Part shown: positions 1-11,410 of the stretch, piece after piece
Numbering within the stretch: the first letter of the stretch is position 1
How the letters are laid out: every line of letters begins with the position of its first letter
NCBI RefSeq assembly: GCF_000004075.3
Contig: NC_026660.2
Location: 26,663,498-26,727,497, forward strand
DNA from: Cucumis sativus
Lineage: Eukaryota > Streptophyta > Magnoliopsida > Cucurbitales > Cucurbitaceae
Length of the DNA: 64,000 nt
Direction: 5' to 3'
The notes under the pieces: generated by a model
What the model was told of the DNA's origin: nothing
The model's database searches: none
Seen by the model: only the letters and a program-made list of their open reading frames with translations
Made by a program: the position numbers and the translations under genes

Positions 1-837
1 ATCTTCTAGTAAATCACTATTTTTGTGCACTCTTACACATTTCTTTTCCACATACAACCACTGGCAGTATCATCTATTTTCATTTGGCATTTTCTTCATG
101 TTGTTCAATAACTTGAAGTTGATTTATACTATCCCTCTGCTTGCTTATTGAATTGCTCGATTCTTGCATTTATTACCATTTACCATAGTTTTTATCAGTT
201 AGGGTGTCTTCCATTTCTATATTTATTGTCAGCATATTTTGGGCACTGAAATGGTATGCCTATTGCATTTTTCTACTATGAAATATTCAATTTTTTTGTT
301 ACATAAAAATTTGAATTTAGCACAGAACGTCATCTGTAATTTAGTTTGTAATATGGTTTGACACAAAGGCTTTGTTTAATATATCCTTATGGTTAATTTA
401 GGTATATTTATGAACTCACCAGTTTATTTTTATCTGTACCTCACTTTCGTGTGAGTGATTTTATTTATTTGTAGTTTCTTTGAGATGATTGTATGTTTTC
501 TCTTTGAACCTCTTAGTTACTCGATTATTCTATCTGTGGAGAACTTATGGTCCTTTCTTCTTCTTCTTTATTTTTTTTATATATAATTGTTATTATTATG
601 CTTTCTCCTGTGCTATTAATCTTTATTTTCTGTACATTTGATTTCCTTCGCTGTAAAATTTGAAATCATGCAATTTTGGCTTGTTTTTGAGCTCTATATG
701 TTACTTTACTGCATAAGTTATGTTAAACTTTGAAAAGTACTTGTATACCCTGTTTCATCTTTATCAAGACCTCTGTTATATTATTTAATTAATATCTGTC
801 TGCGACATGATAAAAAAACAGTTAAGCTTCATTTCAG

Positions 838-3800
838 ATTCTTCATTATTTAGGCTTGGACCATGTTGGGCATACTGGTGGTCGAAACAGGTGCATTTTT
901 CAGTTTCTAATTGTTTAACCTCTGAAACATCTATTAATTTATTTGATAAGTTTCATTTGAATGTTTGATCTTTTCAGTCCCTTAATGGCTCCAAAACTTA
1001 TGGAAATGGATGAAGTGGTGAAGATGATGCATGCCAGTGCCGTCATGAACCCAGATGATAAAAGAAGGACGCTTTTGGTTCGTATCACCCCCTCATTCCC
1101 TTTTACTTGTCGCAATATCTGAGCTTTGGTCAATGCTTTTACTGCTTTAGTGATCCTATTATGAAATCTCATATAAATAAATTGATAAACTAGTTGGTTG
1201 ATGAGAATTCCTGAGTCGTGCTTAAGAAGGAAACTCCTCTAACCAATAGAAAGGTAAAAAATAACGAATCATCTTTATGTCATTGAAGACTTAAATATTT
1301 TTTCCAACCAATCTCCCAAAATAAAGCTATTGAAGCAAAACCTTCGAAGTATCTTTTACCAGTTTTGTGTACTTGCTCCAAATTGAATATTGAGGAGATT
1401 TGCAAAACTTTTGAAGGAGTGCTGCAAAGATCAGAGCTACTTAAGTTTGCTCCAAAGATAAGAAGTGGATGGGTGTGAATGGAAAGGGGGTTCAAATCTA
1501 AATCAGCAATTGAAATTTTTTGTCCCTTTTTCCTTATTGCTGGTTATAATATTTCTTGGAAGTTCATTGCCCTATCAATATTATCCTGATTAAATTCTCA
1601 TGTATTCATGAAAATGGGGACGTGATATAGATTCCTATGCTTGTTTGCGGATAGAGATTATAAACTTAAATCAAGCCAATGATTAATTTATAACCGTTGA
1701 TTTTTAAAATTCAAAGTAGGTTGTAGCGAGTGACCATGGGATGACTGAAAATGGCAATCATGGTGGGTCATCGTATGAAGAGACTGATTCTCTTCTTCTT
1801 TTTATTGGATCAAAAAGTCATGCCACCGACTTTCCATCAATTATCAGCAATGATGTCAACCAGGTATCAGCTCCTACACTTTAGCAATGCCTTCAAGTTG
1901 GTTTAGACTGTGCACTCAAAATTTTAATTACTAAATCATTAGTTTTATGAACATTATTGTTCATAGCATAACACTCAATCCTGTAGGTTCAGACAAAGTT
2001 ATTGTTTCTTTCTTCAAACTGATAACTTGATATTTTCTTTGAACTTCTAAACCCCTGCTTTTGTTTTAGTGATAAGGAGCTTGTATTACTTAATAAGTGG
2101 CAGAAACTTGTATTACTTTAACGCAGTATTGATAGGGAGGATCATACTGTCTATTTCTTCTTAATTAACTGTACAAAGTACTCGCTTGATTTCTGGAACC
2201 TATATCAGTTGTCAGTTATGCTTTTTTTACCCTGAAGGTTCTTTATTTTCTGACTTACTGATAACGTGGTTCAGGTTGACATTGCACCAACACTAGCTCT
2301 TTTATTTGGTGTGCCAATTCCCAAAAACAACGTTGGTGTCATGATTCCAGGAGTTATAGACTTTTTGAAGGGTAAATCCTCCCCTCCTGTGCACGAGGCC
2401 TTAAATGGTTTTGGAATCAAAATGAAATTTCGGAAATGTAGAATGGATATAGAAAGAGAGTGGACCAAATTAACAGAAAAGAGACTCGAATATCAAAGTA
2501 GAGTGATAATCTCATCTGTTAAGGATCTTATTGCAACATTCATTTTCCATTTGAAACCTTGAATATGCGTGATTCGTGAATAACCCCTGCTGCCCCTGTA
2601 GTAATTCAATCTGCTTTGTCCTTTTCTCACCGCATTATATTATCAAATGCTACATAATACTAGAATGCAACATGCTTGCAGTACCTTCCAGAGTTTGCAC
2701 CGCATGCCAACTTGTGTGGTCTTAATGTGACACCTCTTTCTGGATGGTTACAGATACGCAACAACTGAGGGCACTCCAATTGAATTCTTGGCAATTGCTT
2801 AGATTGTTACAAAAGCAGGTACCTGGTTTTCCATGTGGAAGTTTCCCATGTGATGGCTTTTCAGGCGATCAAGGATATAATAGTAATGATATTATGGAGA
2901 AGTTCTGCCGGCTTTATTTGCGTTCTGCATTTCTTCACGATTCCTGGATATCAACGGAACTCTCCAGGTGGGCATACGATCATTTATTTTGGAAAATTTG
3001 TGTCATAGAGCAAGAAAAGTTGACTTTTTACATTATTTTGAGCAGGTCTGATAGCAGAGAAGACAAAAGTGAAATTATTGCAGCATACTATGAGTTTCTG
3101 ATAAATGCAAACCAATGGTTATCACATAAAGCTACTGATGTAAGAAGTTTGTTTGCTTGTTTTTCTTTTTTTCTCTTTAGGTTGCATCAGTTTTTAAATT
3201 TGTATCATAATCTTGGAACAAACTCTGAATATTTCTTCATGGATATTTGATCATTTAAGAATATTATTTGTGGCTGATTGTGAATAATCATATTTGTTCT
3301 TTTGCAGAAACCTTCTACAGTTATTGTTTTCGGAGTGATGTCTATGATCCTATCATTTCTGATATTTTCTATTTCCATTTACTCTATTATCCAAGAAAGT
3401 TATTCTGGAGAAAAACAACTGTCCAATGGTATCTTTACCCAGCATCTTGATGAGGGTTTTTCTCTATGTGTAATATTCATCCTGGTGATCAGTATGGGAT
3501 CCAGTTCCATGGTTGAGGAAGAGCAATATATTTGGCATTACTTGATCTCTACATTGAATTTGCTTTTCCTTCGTAAAACAATGCAGTTACTTCAAAAAGA
3601 AAGCACCTGTCGCTTTTTTACTTTGTTCAATGGACATGGAAAAGTTTGTATAAGGATATCTTCCATCTTTACCCTCCTTATCACTGGAAGGATTTTAAGG
3701 GGTTGGCATCAAGGAGGTGTGAATTGGACTCATCTCCCAGACATATCCAAATGGCTTGAACAGTCGGGGATTGATCTTCATCTGATTCAATTGACTGCTG

Positions 3801-5836
3801 TCATCCTTACAATCATACTAATCTTATTTTCTCTATCTTTATTAGGAAGGGGAATGAAAATTGTTCTAGTTGTTGGATTTAACTTTTTGATGTCGGGATT
3901 GCTAGTGTTGTACCATATCCTGAGATATCAACACAATGCATCACTACCATCCAGCAATGCGGCTACTTCATTAGCACAAATAATTTATGCAACTCTTGGT
4001 GTTTCTACTGTGGGGACTGTTCTGGCTGTACCATGGATTATGCCTATTCAAATTTCGAAGGCATGTTGTAGCGATCGGAATCAAAACTCTGCAGTCTCTC
4101 ATCCTTTAAAAATTGGGAGTCAATCTCAATATCCAGAACTGATATATTCTTTATTTATTATCGGGTGGGTGTACATAGGGTCTTGGTGTCTTCTGCAGTT
4201 GCTGCTTCAACAACCAGTTAACTCAGTAGTTACGTTACTCATTCTGATGCAGATTTTTGCCAGCTTTCTGTTTTTTTCTCAAAGGATGCTGCAGCAGAAG
4301 CAATGGGTTGAGGTGAGTTTAAATAGTAGTATTATTATTTATTATTGATTGTTGGTTTGTTGTCTCTAATATATGCTGAGGGGGTTCTTAGTACAAGCCT
4401 AGGTGCTGAAAAGAAAATACATTCGGATTAGAGCAAATAATGAGAGCAGGATGATTACAAAAATTTTAACTAATAAAACCCCTTTTAGACATTGAAAGTC
4501 ACCTTCTTCCAAATTTTTTCATTCTGTAAAAAGACGTTGTAGGCTCTTCAATTTCAGTGCGAAGGCAGCCTCTTCGGTTGTTTAGGGAAGCACCATTAAA
4601 GGCTGAAGCCTCAAGTTTCTGATCAATGATCGTAAGGCGTCACCATTTACATGCATAACACAAATTAAGAAAGTTGTCACTAGAGTGGTTTTTCCAAACC
4701 CTATCACCAGTGTTACTTCTTCCCAGCCAGCAGGTTTCGGAACTTCGCTTTTCTTGATTACTTTACGAAGGTTGGTATATCTTGTTTGGTTCAGGCAGTT
4801 GAAGAGAAGATTGCTGGGAGATAAAATTGTTGAATATTTGCTTCGTCCAATTGGTTGCCTTGATTTGTGTCTATATTTACCTCATGCAGAGATTATCTGC
4901 TTTTATTTCCAGGACTTGTATAGTTTGAAAGATTTTATGCAGCTTTGTTTATTTAAATGCATGCTAATCCTGGACGGTTATTTCTTGCTTTAAAGGTTGC
5001 TGTGTTGTACTATATAGGAATGGCTGGCCATTTTGCGCTGGGGAATAGTAATTCTCTAGCTACAGTCGACGTTGCTGGAGCTTTCATTGTAATTTTTTCT
5101 CCCTTGCACCGCAAATTACTTATTATCCACTCTTGAACTTCACAATAGCAAGCTTATCTTAATTTCACGATTTTATCCTCGTCAGGGCATTTCAAACTAC
5201 TCAGCGTTACTTTCTGGCATATTGATGTTCATCATCACCTATGCATCACCGACACTGCTGCTGCTAAGTTTGGTGATGTATATCTCAATTAAAAATCTAG
5301 AAATTGCTGCCTCTCCTCAAAATGTAGATTCTGGACATGTTCTGAAGAGGATTCTTGGCCTTCCTTGTTTGGTTCCACTGACTATCAATTCGATCTTGTT
5401 GATGGCATACACAATAGTTCTGATCTTAATGAGGAACCATCTCTTTGTTTGGAGTGTTTTCTCTCCAAAGTAAGTTCGCATGAATTCTCTACTTGATTTT
5501 CAGCCCTTCTCATCTTACAGCTAAAAACCATATGGATATTCCATTCCGATTAAATCATGTTTTAAGCTACAAATTGCTATATCTTTTGAAAGGTTAAAAA
5601 GCTTCAACAATTAACTACCTAGCTTGTAAAGTTCTCAGGATTTTACTCTAAACGGTAAAATTCCTACTGAATCTCGTATGCTTAAGCTTATAATTTACAT
5701 CATTTCTCACAGGTATTTATACGCATGTGCCACGACTGTGTGTGTCTTGATCGGAGTCTTTGTCGTGGCAACGACAGTAAGCTATGCATATATGGTGTTG
5801 GCGCTGCGCAAAAAGTATGAGAAGCTACATTGGTGA
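838..5836 (+). CDS. PIGG: GPI ethanolamine phosphate transferase 2 (PIG-G/GPI7 family), 5' partial
   Basis: This is an ER membrane enzyme that adds ethanolamine phosphate to the second mannose of GPI anchors. Exons by frame and splice sites: 838-890, 978-1077, 1720-1863, 2275-2371, 2754-2967, 3046-3139, 3308-4312, 4996-5088, 5186-5469 and 5713-5836. They join in frame into 735 residues ending KKYEKLHW. The N-terminal catalytic part lies left of the window; 1-837 is read as intron because the first exon opens with ILHYLGLDHVGHTGG. Alkaline-phosphatase-superfamily metal motifs are visible: LDHVGHTGG, and SDHGMTENGNHGG at 1732-1770. VDIAPTLALLFGVPIP follows, as in the family. From exon 7 on, long hydrophobic segments form the multi-pass C-terminal half, ending in a membrane helix near YLYACATTVCVLIG. 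A possible polyadenylation signal, aataaa, lies near 6129. The family call is firm; assignment to subtype 2 rather than 3 rests on the C-terminal half and remembered homologues. Confidence 0.93.
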
Positions 5837-6893
5837 CACGTGATAAGAGCCTGAGTATTCTTTCAGATTCATTGGATCTCTGTAGAAGGTTTTTAGCGCA
5901 CTACACAATTTTAAATTTTCAAAATCAATTTTGAGATTGTTGTTAATTACTGATTACACAGCTAGCAATTCTGTTACATGATTGTATATCGATTTTTTAG
6001 AAGTATTACATCAAGTTAAACCTAGAGTTCGTCCGAGTCTTGATTAGTGATGAAAAAGCTTCTTTTGCCGTCCCATCTACTCTGTTAATTTTTGCTTCAT
6101 TAGATTTTAGATCTATATATTCATGTATAAATAAAAGGATTAATTGTTTAAAACCAAATGGAAATGTTCATTTATGGAAATAAACATGACTTTCTTTTTC
6201 TTCTTTTTTGTTTTCAATTCAACCAGTGGAGTCGGGAAAATTGGGGGATAATGAATTTTGTTTTTGTATTATAAATAGTTGATTTGATTTTGATTTTTGG
6301 TAAAATGAGTAGGGCAGAGAAGGATAGGGTTTATTTTAAAATTTTAGAAAAGAAAGATATTGTAGATATTTTGTTTGTGTTGAGGAGAGAATGGTGGAAG
6401 TTAAAACAAACTATGGTATCATGCAATATGAATTTGAAATGTTATGATACGGCATTGGCGCCAAATTGTGTTCACATTTAACCTAAAGTCCGAATCACAC
6501 CGATGGACTTCAAAGCTTAATTTAACAACTGAAGATTGCATTCCAAGAAACCTAACACTCCCTAAACCAAAAAGACTAAAACACCCTTCCCTCCGCCACG
6601 GATTTCTAAAATGATTTCACTGCAACGCCTTTTCCAATCTTCAAATCCACCATCGTTCCCCTTCAACTCAGATTCTCTCATGCTCATTCGGGAAGAATCA
6701 TACAAATTCTAGCTTCTTGGCCAACCATCTTCATCCGCTGCACTTGTCACCAGCTTCTCTTCAACGATCAAACCCTCTCCGTCCACCTCCTCCTCTAAAA
6801 CCGCTAACTGGATTTTGCTTTTCATTCTCCATGTTCTGCTCTTCGACTCTCTAAAACAGTAACTCGTTTGAACCTACGGTTATTGAGACTACG
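5837..6893. other. Intergenic: 3' UTR of the GPI transferase gene and leader of the zinc-ribbon gene
   Basis: The first 300 bases look like a T-rich plant 3' UTR with an aataaa at about 6129. The stretch 6480-6893 is less AT-rich and pyrimidine-rich, as expected for a promoter and 5' leader. A 65-codon ORF at 6284-6481 has no recognisable motif and is treated as chance. Confidence 0.5.
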
Positions 6894-7595
6894 ATGAAAC
6901 GAGGTACAAGAGCTAGGCGGAAAAGGAAAAATGACTCGAACAATGTTAAGAGCAGAGTGGAGAGCTTTTGGACGCTTTGTCCGTATTGCTATTATCTCTT
7001 CGAGTACGAGATTGCGTATCTCGACTGCTGTCTCCGGTGCCAGAACTGTGAAAAGGCTTTCCATGCGGTTTCCATTGAAGGACCATTACCCGAGGCTACG
7101 GAGGTGGATGGGAAAGAGCAGTATAAACTTAATCTAGCATTATTTAAAATTTGCTATTCTCATGAATCAATAGTGGTTATGGATGATAAAAAAAAAGAGA
7201 TCAATGTTGATAGTAAGATTGCTGTAACTTGTAAAAGTGAGGATCTTATGGATGTCGATATTGGTAGTAATAATATACAACGGAGAAGGGTGATTGCTAA
7301 CCATGAGGAGACTTCAGAATATTTGAATATCAAGGAATTTTGTGAAAAGCTGCAGGAGAAATTGGTTACCATGGACGAAGATGATCATGCAAAGCAAGAG
7401 ATTAAGCAGTCAAGAACTGTTGGGGAACTTTCAGATGTGAAGATGGTGAAAACTTGGGAAAAAAACAAAAGTGAGATTGTGAATAGACATACACTGATGG
7501 CTGATCATTTGGAAAACGGAATGGTTGGGGAATTTAGCGAGCTGAAATTTTACTTGGATGATGATGACATCTACATTGATTTAGCAGATCTTTGA
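6894..7595 (+). CDS. Zinc-ribbon protein resembling the C-terminal zinc module of plant DnaJ/DUF3444 proteins, lacking a J domain
   Basis: A single-exon ORF of 233 residues. A basic start with RRKRK (residues 8-12) could be a nuclear localisation signal. Residues 25-57 form a four-cysteine ribbon: FWTLCPYC with C29 and C32, then CQNC with C49 and C52, followed by EKAFHAV. This spacing and the FWT-CP-C start match the zinc-ribbon that sits between the J domain and DUF3444 in a large plant DnaJ-like family. Here there is neither a J domain before it nor a DUF3444 after it. The remaining 175 residues are acidic, low in cysteine and unfamiliar, with repeated short E/D/K-rich stretches. The start is the first ATG after a leader with no competing ATG in frame. 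Function is unknown; a nuclear or adaptor role is only a guess. A run of 30 T lies about 65 bases past the stop. Confidence 0.7.
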   Translation: MKRGTRARRKRKNDSNNVKSRVESFWTLCPYCYYLFEYEIAYLDCCLRCQNCEKAFHAVSIEGPLPEATEVDGKEQYKLNLALFKICYSHESIVVMDDKKKEINVDSKIAVTCKSEDLMDVDIGSNNIQRRRVIANHEETSEYLNIKEFCEKLQEKLVTMDEDDHAKQEIKQSRTVGELSDVKMVKTWEKNKSEIVNRHTLMADHLENGMVGEFSELKFYLDDDDIYIDLADL

Positions 7596-7659
7596 TGTTG
7601 AAAACTTGGAAGTGATAGAAAAGAAAATAGGGTTAGAGTGCTGATTTTTGTTCATTCCT

Positions 7660-7661
<2 letters not shown>

Positions 7662-7691
<30 letters not shown>
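7662..7691. repeat. Poly(T) tract of 30 bases
   Basis: An uninterrupted T run in the 3' flank of the zinc-ribbon gene. On the plus strand it could be a U-rich 3' UTR element. It could also be the poly(A) tail of something inserted in minus orientation. No target-site duplication is obvious. Confidence 0.9.
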
Positions 7692-7692
<1 letters not shown>

Positions 7693-9215
7693 TATAGTCG
7701 GAGCCTGGTGAATGAATACTGAAAAGTTCTTTCTTGAATTAAGAAAAAGTGGTCTTCGCTTTGTAAGTTCTCTCCAACTCTCTTCTCTCGTTTATCGTTT
7801 TTTCTTCCCTTTTAATAAGAATCAAAGAGTTATTAGTGGTTATTACAAATGTTACTATCCAGAGTAGTCCTATTGGATGTGAAAGTAATCCACTTTAATG
7901 ATCACTTGCTTAATTAGATCCATCTATTCCTCTCCTTCCAAACTCAGTGGATTGTTCCACAGAAGTTCCTAGAAATACTTTTTTTTTTTACCACAACAGT
8001 GGGTTTAGCACGAAACTTCTGAACTTTCAAGGTGTTGGTTTGCCTTTGTTCATTGATTTTAAAGTCTGACCAGGTTCCCTATTATGAATCCTTTGCAAGT
8101 GAAGACATGTTGCAGAATATTATTTGTTGTGAACATCATATAGATTTTTGTATTGAATTTTCTCTAGCTTTCTATAATACTGCTTAATCATTTCAGGGGA
8201 AAATGCTGTGGTAGTAACTTCATAAAGTTCTCTTGATTCAATGAATTGCTTTTATTGGAATAGAGTCATAGAGATAGAGAACCTCATTGTGGCAATTCAC
8301 CTGGAACAGAGTAATTTGCTCTTTTGGTTGACAACAAATTATTTGATCGAATTTTAATGGACGTATATTGTTCTCTTCTTTTCAAATATATATTTCATTT
8401 TTTTGGATAAGAAACAGGAAAGGAATATATTCCAAAAGAATAAAAAACTTTAAGCCCCCCAAAACCAGCCTAACAGCCATCTTTGTCAAACATTTCATTT
8501 AACGAGAATTCCTTGATACCATGCCTTTTCTCCACAGATTTCTAATCCAAATTAACATGTAGTGGGGTATACATTATTGGACTGATTTGGACTGATGTTA
8601 GCCATGAGAGCAAAAAATTCTCTCCCGACAGTATTAAAGACAAGTTACGTCTGTCTTCGTTTGAACCATCCATTAGGTTGCAGTTTTGCAATCCGAAAAA
8701 TACAATAAAACAACTTTTGTCCAAGGGGTAGTAGCAACCGAATTAGCAGCTTCCAAGCCACACACCGGCAGCATAATATGCTTATCAGTTAACTCAAGAT
8801 CCTTGACTCCTATTTTTTTTACGACAGGAATTAAGTTATAAATGTGGGTGATGTGATGTCAGTGTATTCTTGAACTTGAAAGTATTTGTAATGAGTTGTT
8901 AATTTGGATCTCGAGTAGTGTGGAGGAATGTGGACAATATTATGGGCATTATCATAAAATTCCGGTCATGCGGATGGTTCATATGTGATTTGGTTAAAGC
9001 ACTCCGAGTCTCCATATCTTATCATTATAATTACATAATCTTTTACCACAAATAAATAAAGCAATTATGAGAAAATGGCAATCTTAGTCTCCGTATCATA
9101 TCATTATCAAAATGCAAAGTAAATGGCAATTAAGAGATTGGATATCACATAATCATCCTTCACCACAATTAAATATAACAATTAATTCCTTCTCTCTGAA
9201 AATGGAGAATATTCC
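7692..9215. other. Intergenic; possible degenerate retroelement or gene relic near 8400-8790
   Basis: Mostly AT-rich and without a convincing ORF. The part from about 8400 to 8790 is less AT-rich. It starts with ggataagaaacagg followed by purine-rich sequence, a pattern I associate with degraded repeats in several eudicot genomes. A 60-codon minus-strand ORF (8542-8724) has no recognisable domain. From 8990 to 9240 the sequence is a typical AT-rich upstream region of the bHLH gene. Confidence 0.35.
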
Positions 9216-9222
9216 TATATAG
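9216..9222 (+). promoter_or_regulatory. Candidate TATA box of the bHLH gene
   Basis: The sequence tatatag lies 128 bases before the bHLH start codon. That would place transcription initiation near 9247 and give a leader of about 100 bases. Confidence 0.5.
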
Positions 9223-9343
9223 AAAACATCAATGGCCATACTTTACACCAATGAACACTATTCCCTTCCTTTTTGATAATTGTGAAACTTACATTTTTCT
9301 CCACCTTCATTCTATATTCGTTATTTCATAGTCTGAACTAGTG

Positions 9344-10147
9344 ATGCAGTCCATCCAGTGCTACCCAACTTCAGGAACTATGCATCATCGAATGTATCCT
9401 CAAGCACAACCTCCAGTGATCAACCCTTACAGCAGCCCAATCCCATCCTTTGCAAGGAAGGAGCCTAAATTTAATGCAGCCGTGAAGCACCGTTTGGCAG
9501 AGCAGAACAGAAGGAACAGAATCAGTGGCCAATATGCCACGCTCCGTGCCATCCTTCCCAGCCTATCCAAAGTTAGTCCAAACTTCCCCTCAAAAATCTA
9601 TCTTCAATTGATTTATTTTTAAGCCAAAATCATTGAAATTTCTGTATATTGACACTTGAAAAGAAATGTGTTATGTATATGAACACAGACGGATAAGAGT
9701 AAGCTGAAAAAGGCTTTTGTGCTTTCTGAGACAATCCGTGGAGTGAAGGAGCTTAAGAAGCTTGTATCAGAAAAGAGAGTAGCCAGTCGTGAGTTCAGAG
9801 ATTGTGGGATACCTAGTGGAGCAGATAGGTTGAGCTTAGAACAATGTGATGGTGGTGAAGGGATGGTGAAGGCTGTAATGAGCTGTGAGGACAGGCAGGA
9901 TATCATGGCAGAATTAGCCAAAGCACTGAAAACAATGAAAGTGAAGCTGGTTAAAGCTGAAATGGTGACTGTGGGTGGAAGGAACAAGTTTTCTCTATGG
10001 ATTCAAGGCCCTAAAGAAGGACATAGTGGGCTTAAGAGAGTTTTGGAGGCTGTTATGAGAAGGCCTTCATGGATTGCTAGAAAACCCAGAAATGTTTGGC
10101 AGTCTCGAGCTTCAACAGATAGCAATTTTAACGGAGTGACTTCTTGA
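9344..10147 (+). CDS. bHLH transcription factor of the bHLH51/107/131-like group
   Basis: Two exons, 9344-9571 and 9689-10147, join in phase 0 to give 228 residues. The ATG at 9344 is preferred over the in-frame GTG one codon earlier. Residues 42-76 hold the basic region and helix 1: KHRLAEQNRRNRI, with H49, E53 and R57 in the H-E-R arrangement that reads the G-box CACGTG. The loop and helix 2 continue across the intron with TDKSKLKKAFVLSETIRGVKELKKL. A single intron in the loop is usual in this group. The C-terminal part, roughly residues 130-190 (DRQDIMAELAKALKTMKVKL and VGGRNKFSLWIQG), resembles the ACT-like dimerisation fold of related plant bHLHs. It is a nuclear DNA-binding regulator; targets cannot be read from the sequence. 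Assignment to the exact subgroup is from memory. Confidence 0.92.
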
Positions 10148-10898
10148 ACACAAAAATTTCTTGTTTTTCTTAAAGTAAACATAATTACCCGTTTGTATTT
10201 AGAGGTCAATTGTGAATTGTGATGGCCTTTATGGGAAACCATCCAACCTCTAATCCATACATATATATCCTCACATAATTGGGAAAACTTATGTAAATGA
10301 AACTGAATGAAAAAATAAATTGATATTACAGATTAGTTTTGAAAAAATCCGATCAATGGACACAAAGTGCCCTATTTTTCCATCAACCTCGAGTAGAAAC
10401 ATGCAATTGAGGTTTGAATTATAATTTAAGTTTTCAAGATGCGAATGGGAGGATTCAATTATATATAATTGAAAATTGTTTTACGATAAAGGAAATATGT
10501 CAAAATCATCAATCAACTATGATTTCATGATAATATATCACATATGTTTGAAAGTTGTTGGAAACAATTAAAATCATTTTGTAATTTTTAAAATGGCTTA
10601 GAAACATGTTTTAATTTTTTTTTCAATATTGTTTTGGATGATATGAAGACCAAGTTAAGGTTTAACCATGTAAAATCAAACATCCAATTGTAAATCAAGA
10701 AAGACATGTTTAAATGATTTTCGATTAGGACAATTTTAACCTTCTCAAAATCAATTTCTTGTTGAATTGAAGTTTAATCTTTACAAAAGAGGTTTGGTAG
10801 GTCTGGTTAACAGTGTCTCTTGTGTTGTTGAGAAGATGAACTAATTCCTCTCTCCCCAACTACATCCCATCAAACACAAGACCAATCAAAGTTCAAGT
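10148..10898. other. Intergenic between the bHLH and proline-rich genes
   Basis: AT-rich sequence with no ORF of note. The first 150 bases are probably bHLH 3' UTR. The last 100 bases carry a CCAAT motif at about 10882 just before the TATA box of the next gene. Confidence 0.5.
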
Positions 10899-10907
10899 TT
10901 ATAAATA
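10899..10907 (+). promoter_or_regulatory. TATA box of the proline-rich protein gene
   Basis: The sequence ttataaata lies 99 bases before the start codon at 11006, with ccaat at about 10882-10886. Spacing predicts a leader of about 70 bases. Confidence 0.65.
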
Positions 10908-11005
10908 TCCATCGTGGCCAAATGTTCCTTCAACTCAAACAACAAACAGATTCAATAGAAGTTCGCTAGGATTGCTAAAAACTTCCCTCTTTCTAATTCA
11001 AAACC

Positions 11006-11410
11006 ATGGCTGTTTTCAACAGTTGCTTGAAGTTCTTATTAATCGTATCCTTGTCATTGGCAAGCATCAACATGAACTTTGCTAGTTCTCGTCGCCTTCT
11101 CGATACACCAGCAGCTCCACCTCCATTCCTATCTATACCTCCAATTCCTCCACTGCCGCCTCTGCCCAAGGCCACAGTGCCACCACTGCCAAGCGCTGCC
11201 CTGCCTCCGCTCCCTCCGATGCCAACACTGCCAAGAGCTACATTGCCTCCATTGCCTTCAGCACCAGCATTGCCAAAGGCTACCTTACCTACTTTGCCAC
11301 CATTACCTTCAGCACCAGCACTGCCAAAGGCTACCTTACCTACTTTGCCACCATTACCAACCATGCCATTGCCGACCTTTCCTTTTTCATCACCACCTCC
11401 ATCGAAATGA
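11006..11410 (+). CDS. Small secreted proline-rich (hydroxyproline-rich type) cell-wall protein
   Basis: A single-exon ORF of 134 residues. Residues 1-27 form a clear signal peptide: a short basic start, a hydrophobic core LKFLLIVSLSLASI, then cleavage near NFASS. The mature part is almost wholly built of P-x-L-P and PPLP units with A, T, S and K (LPKATLP, PPLPPMP). It ends in PPPSK, with no cysteines and no GPI-anchor tail. Such proteins are normally exported, hydroxylated on proline and bound into the wall. A 17-residue block starting SAPALPKATLP occurs twice in a row (see the repeat entry). I recall a similar small protein at Arabidopsis At2g22510, and the PELPK proteins are a looser match. 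The opposite strand reads as a glycine-rich ORF, which is only the shadow of the proline codons. Confidence 0.87.
   Translation: MAVFNSCLKFLLIVSLSLASINMNFASSRRLLDTPAAPPPFLSIPPIPPLPPLPKATVPPLPSAALPPLPPMPTLPRATLPPLPSAPALPKATLPTLPPLPSAPALPKATLPTLPPLPTMPLPTFPFSSPPPSK
11255..11356 (+). repeat. Two tandem 51-bp coding repeats in the proline-rich protein
   Basis: Units 11255-11305 and 11306-11356 differ at one position, caught by eye (gcattg versus gcactg). Each encodes the same 17 residues. The near-identity of synonymous sites points to a recent duplication by slippage or unequal exchange. Confidence 0.92.

Noticed and set aside
1280..1495. 71-codon minus ORF inside an intron of the GPI transferase gene
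   Set aside because: It could be part of an inserted element, but no domain is recognisable and the intron junctions around it are clear, so it is not called a gene.
8400..8790. Retroelement coding region
   Set aside because: The sequence looks like degraded repeat DNA, but no reverse transcriptase or integrase motif could be read in any frame, so only a low-confidence note is kept.
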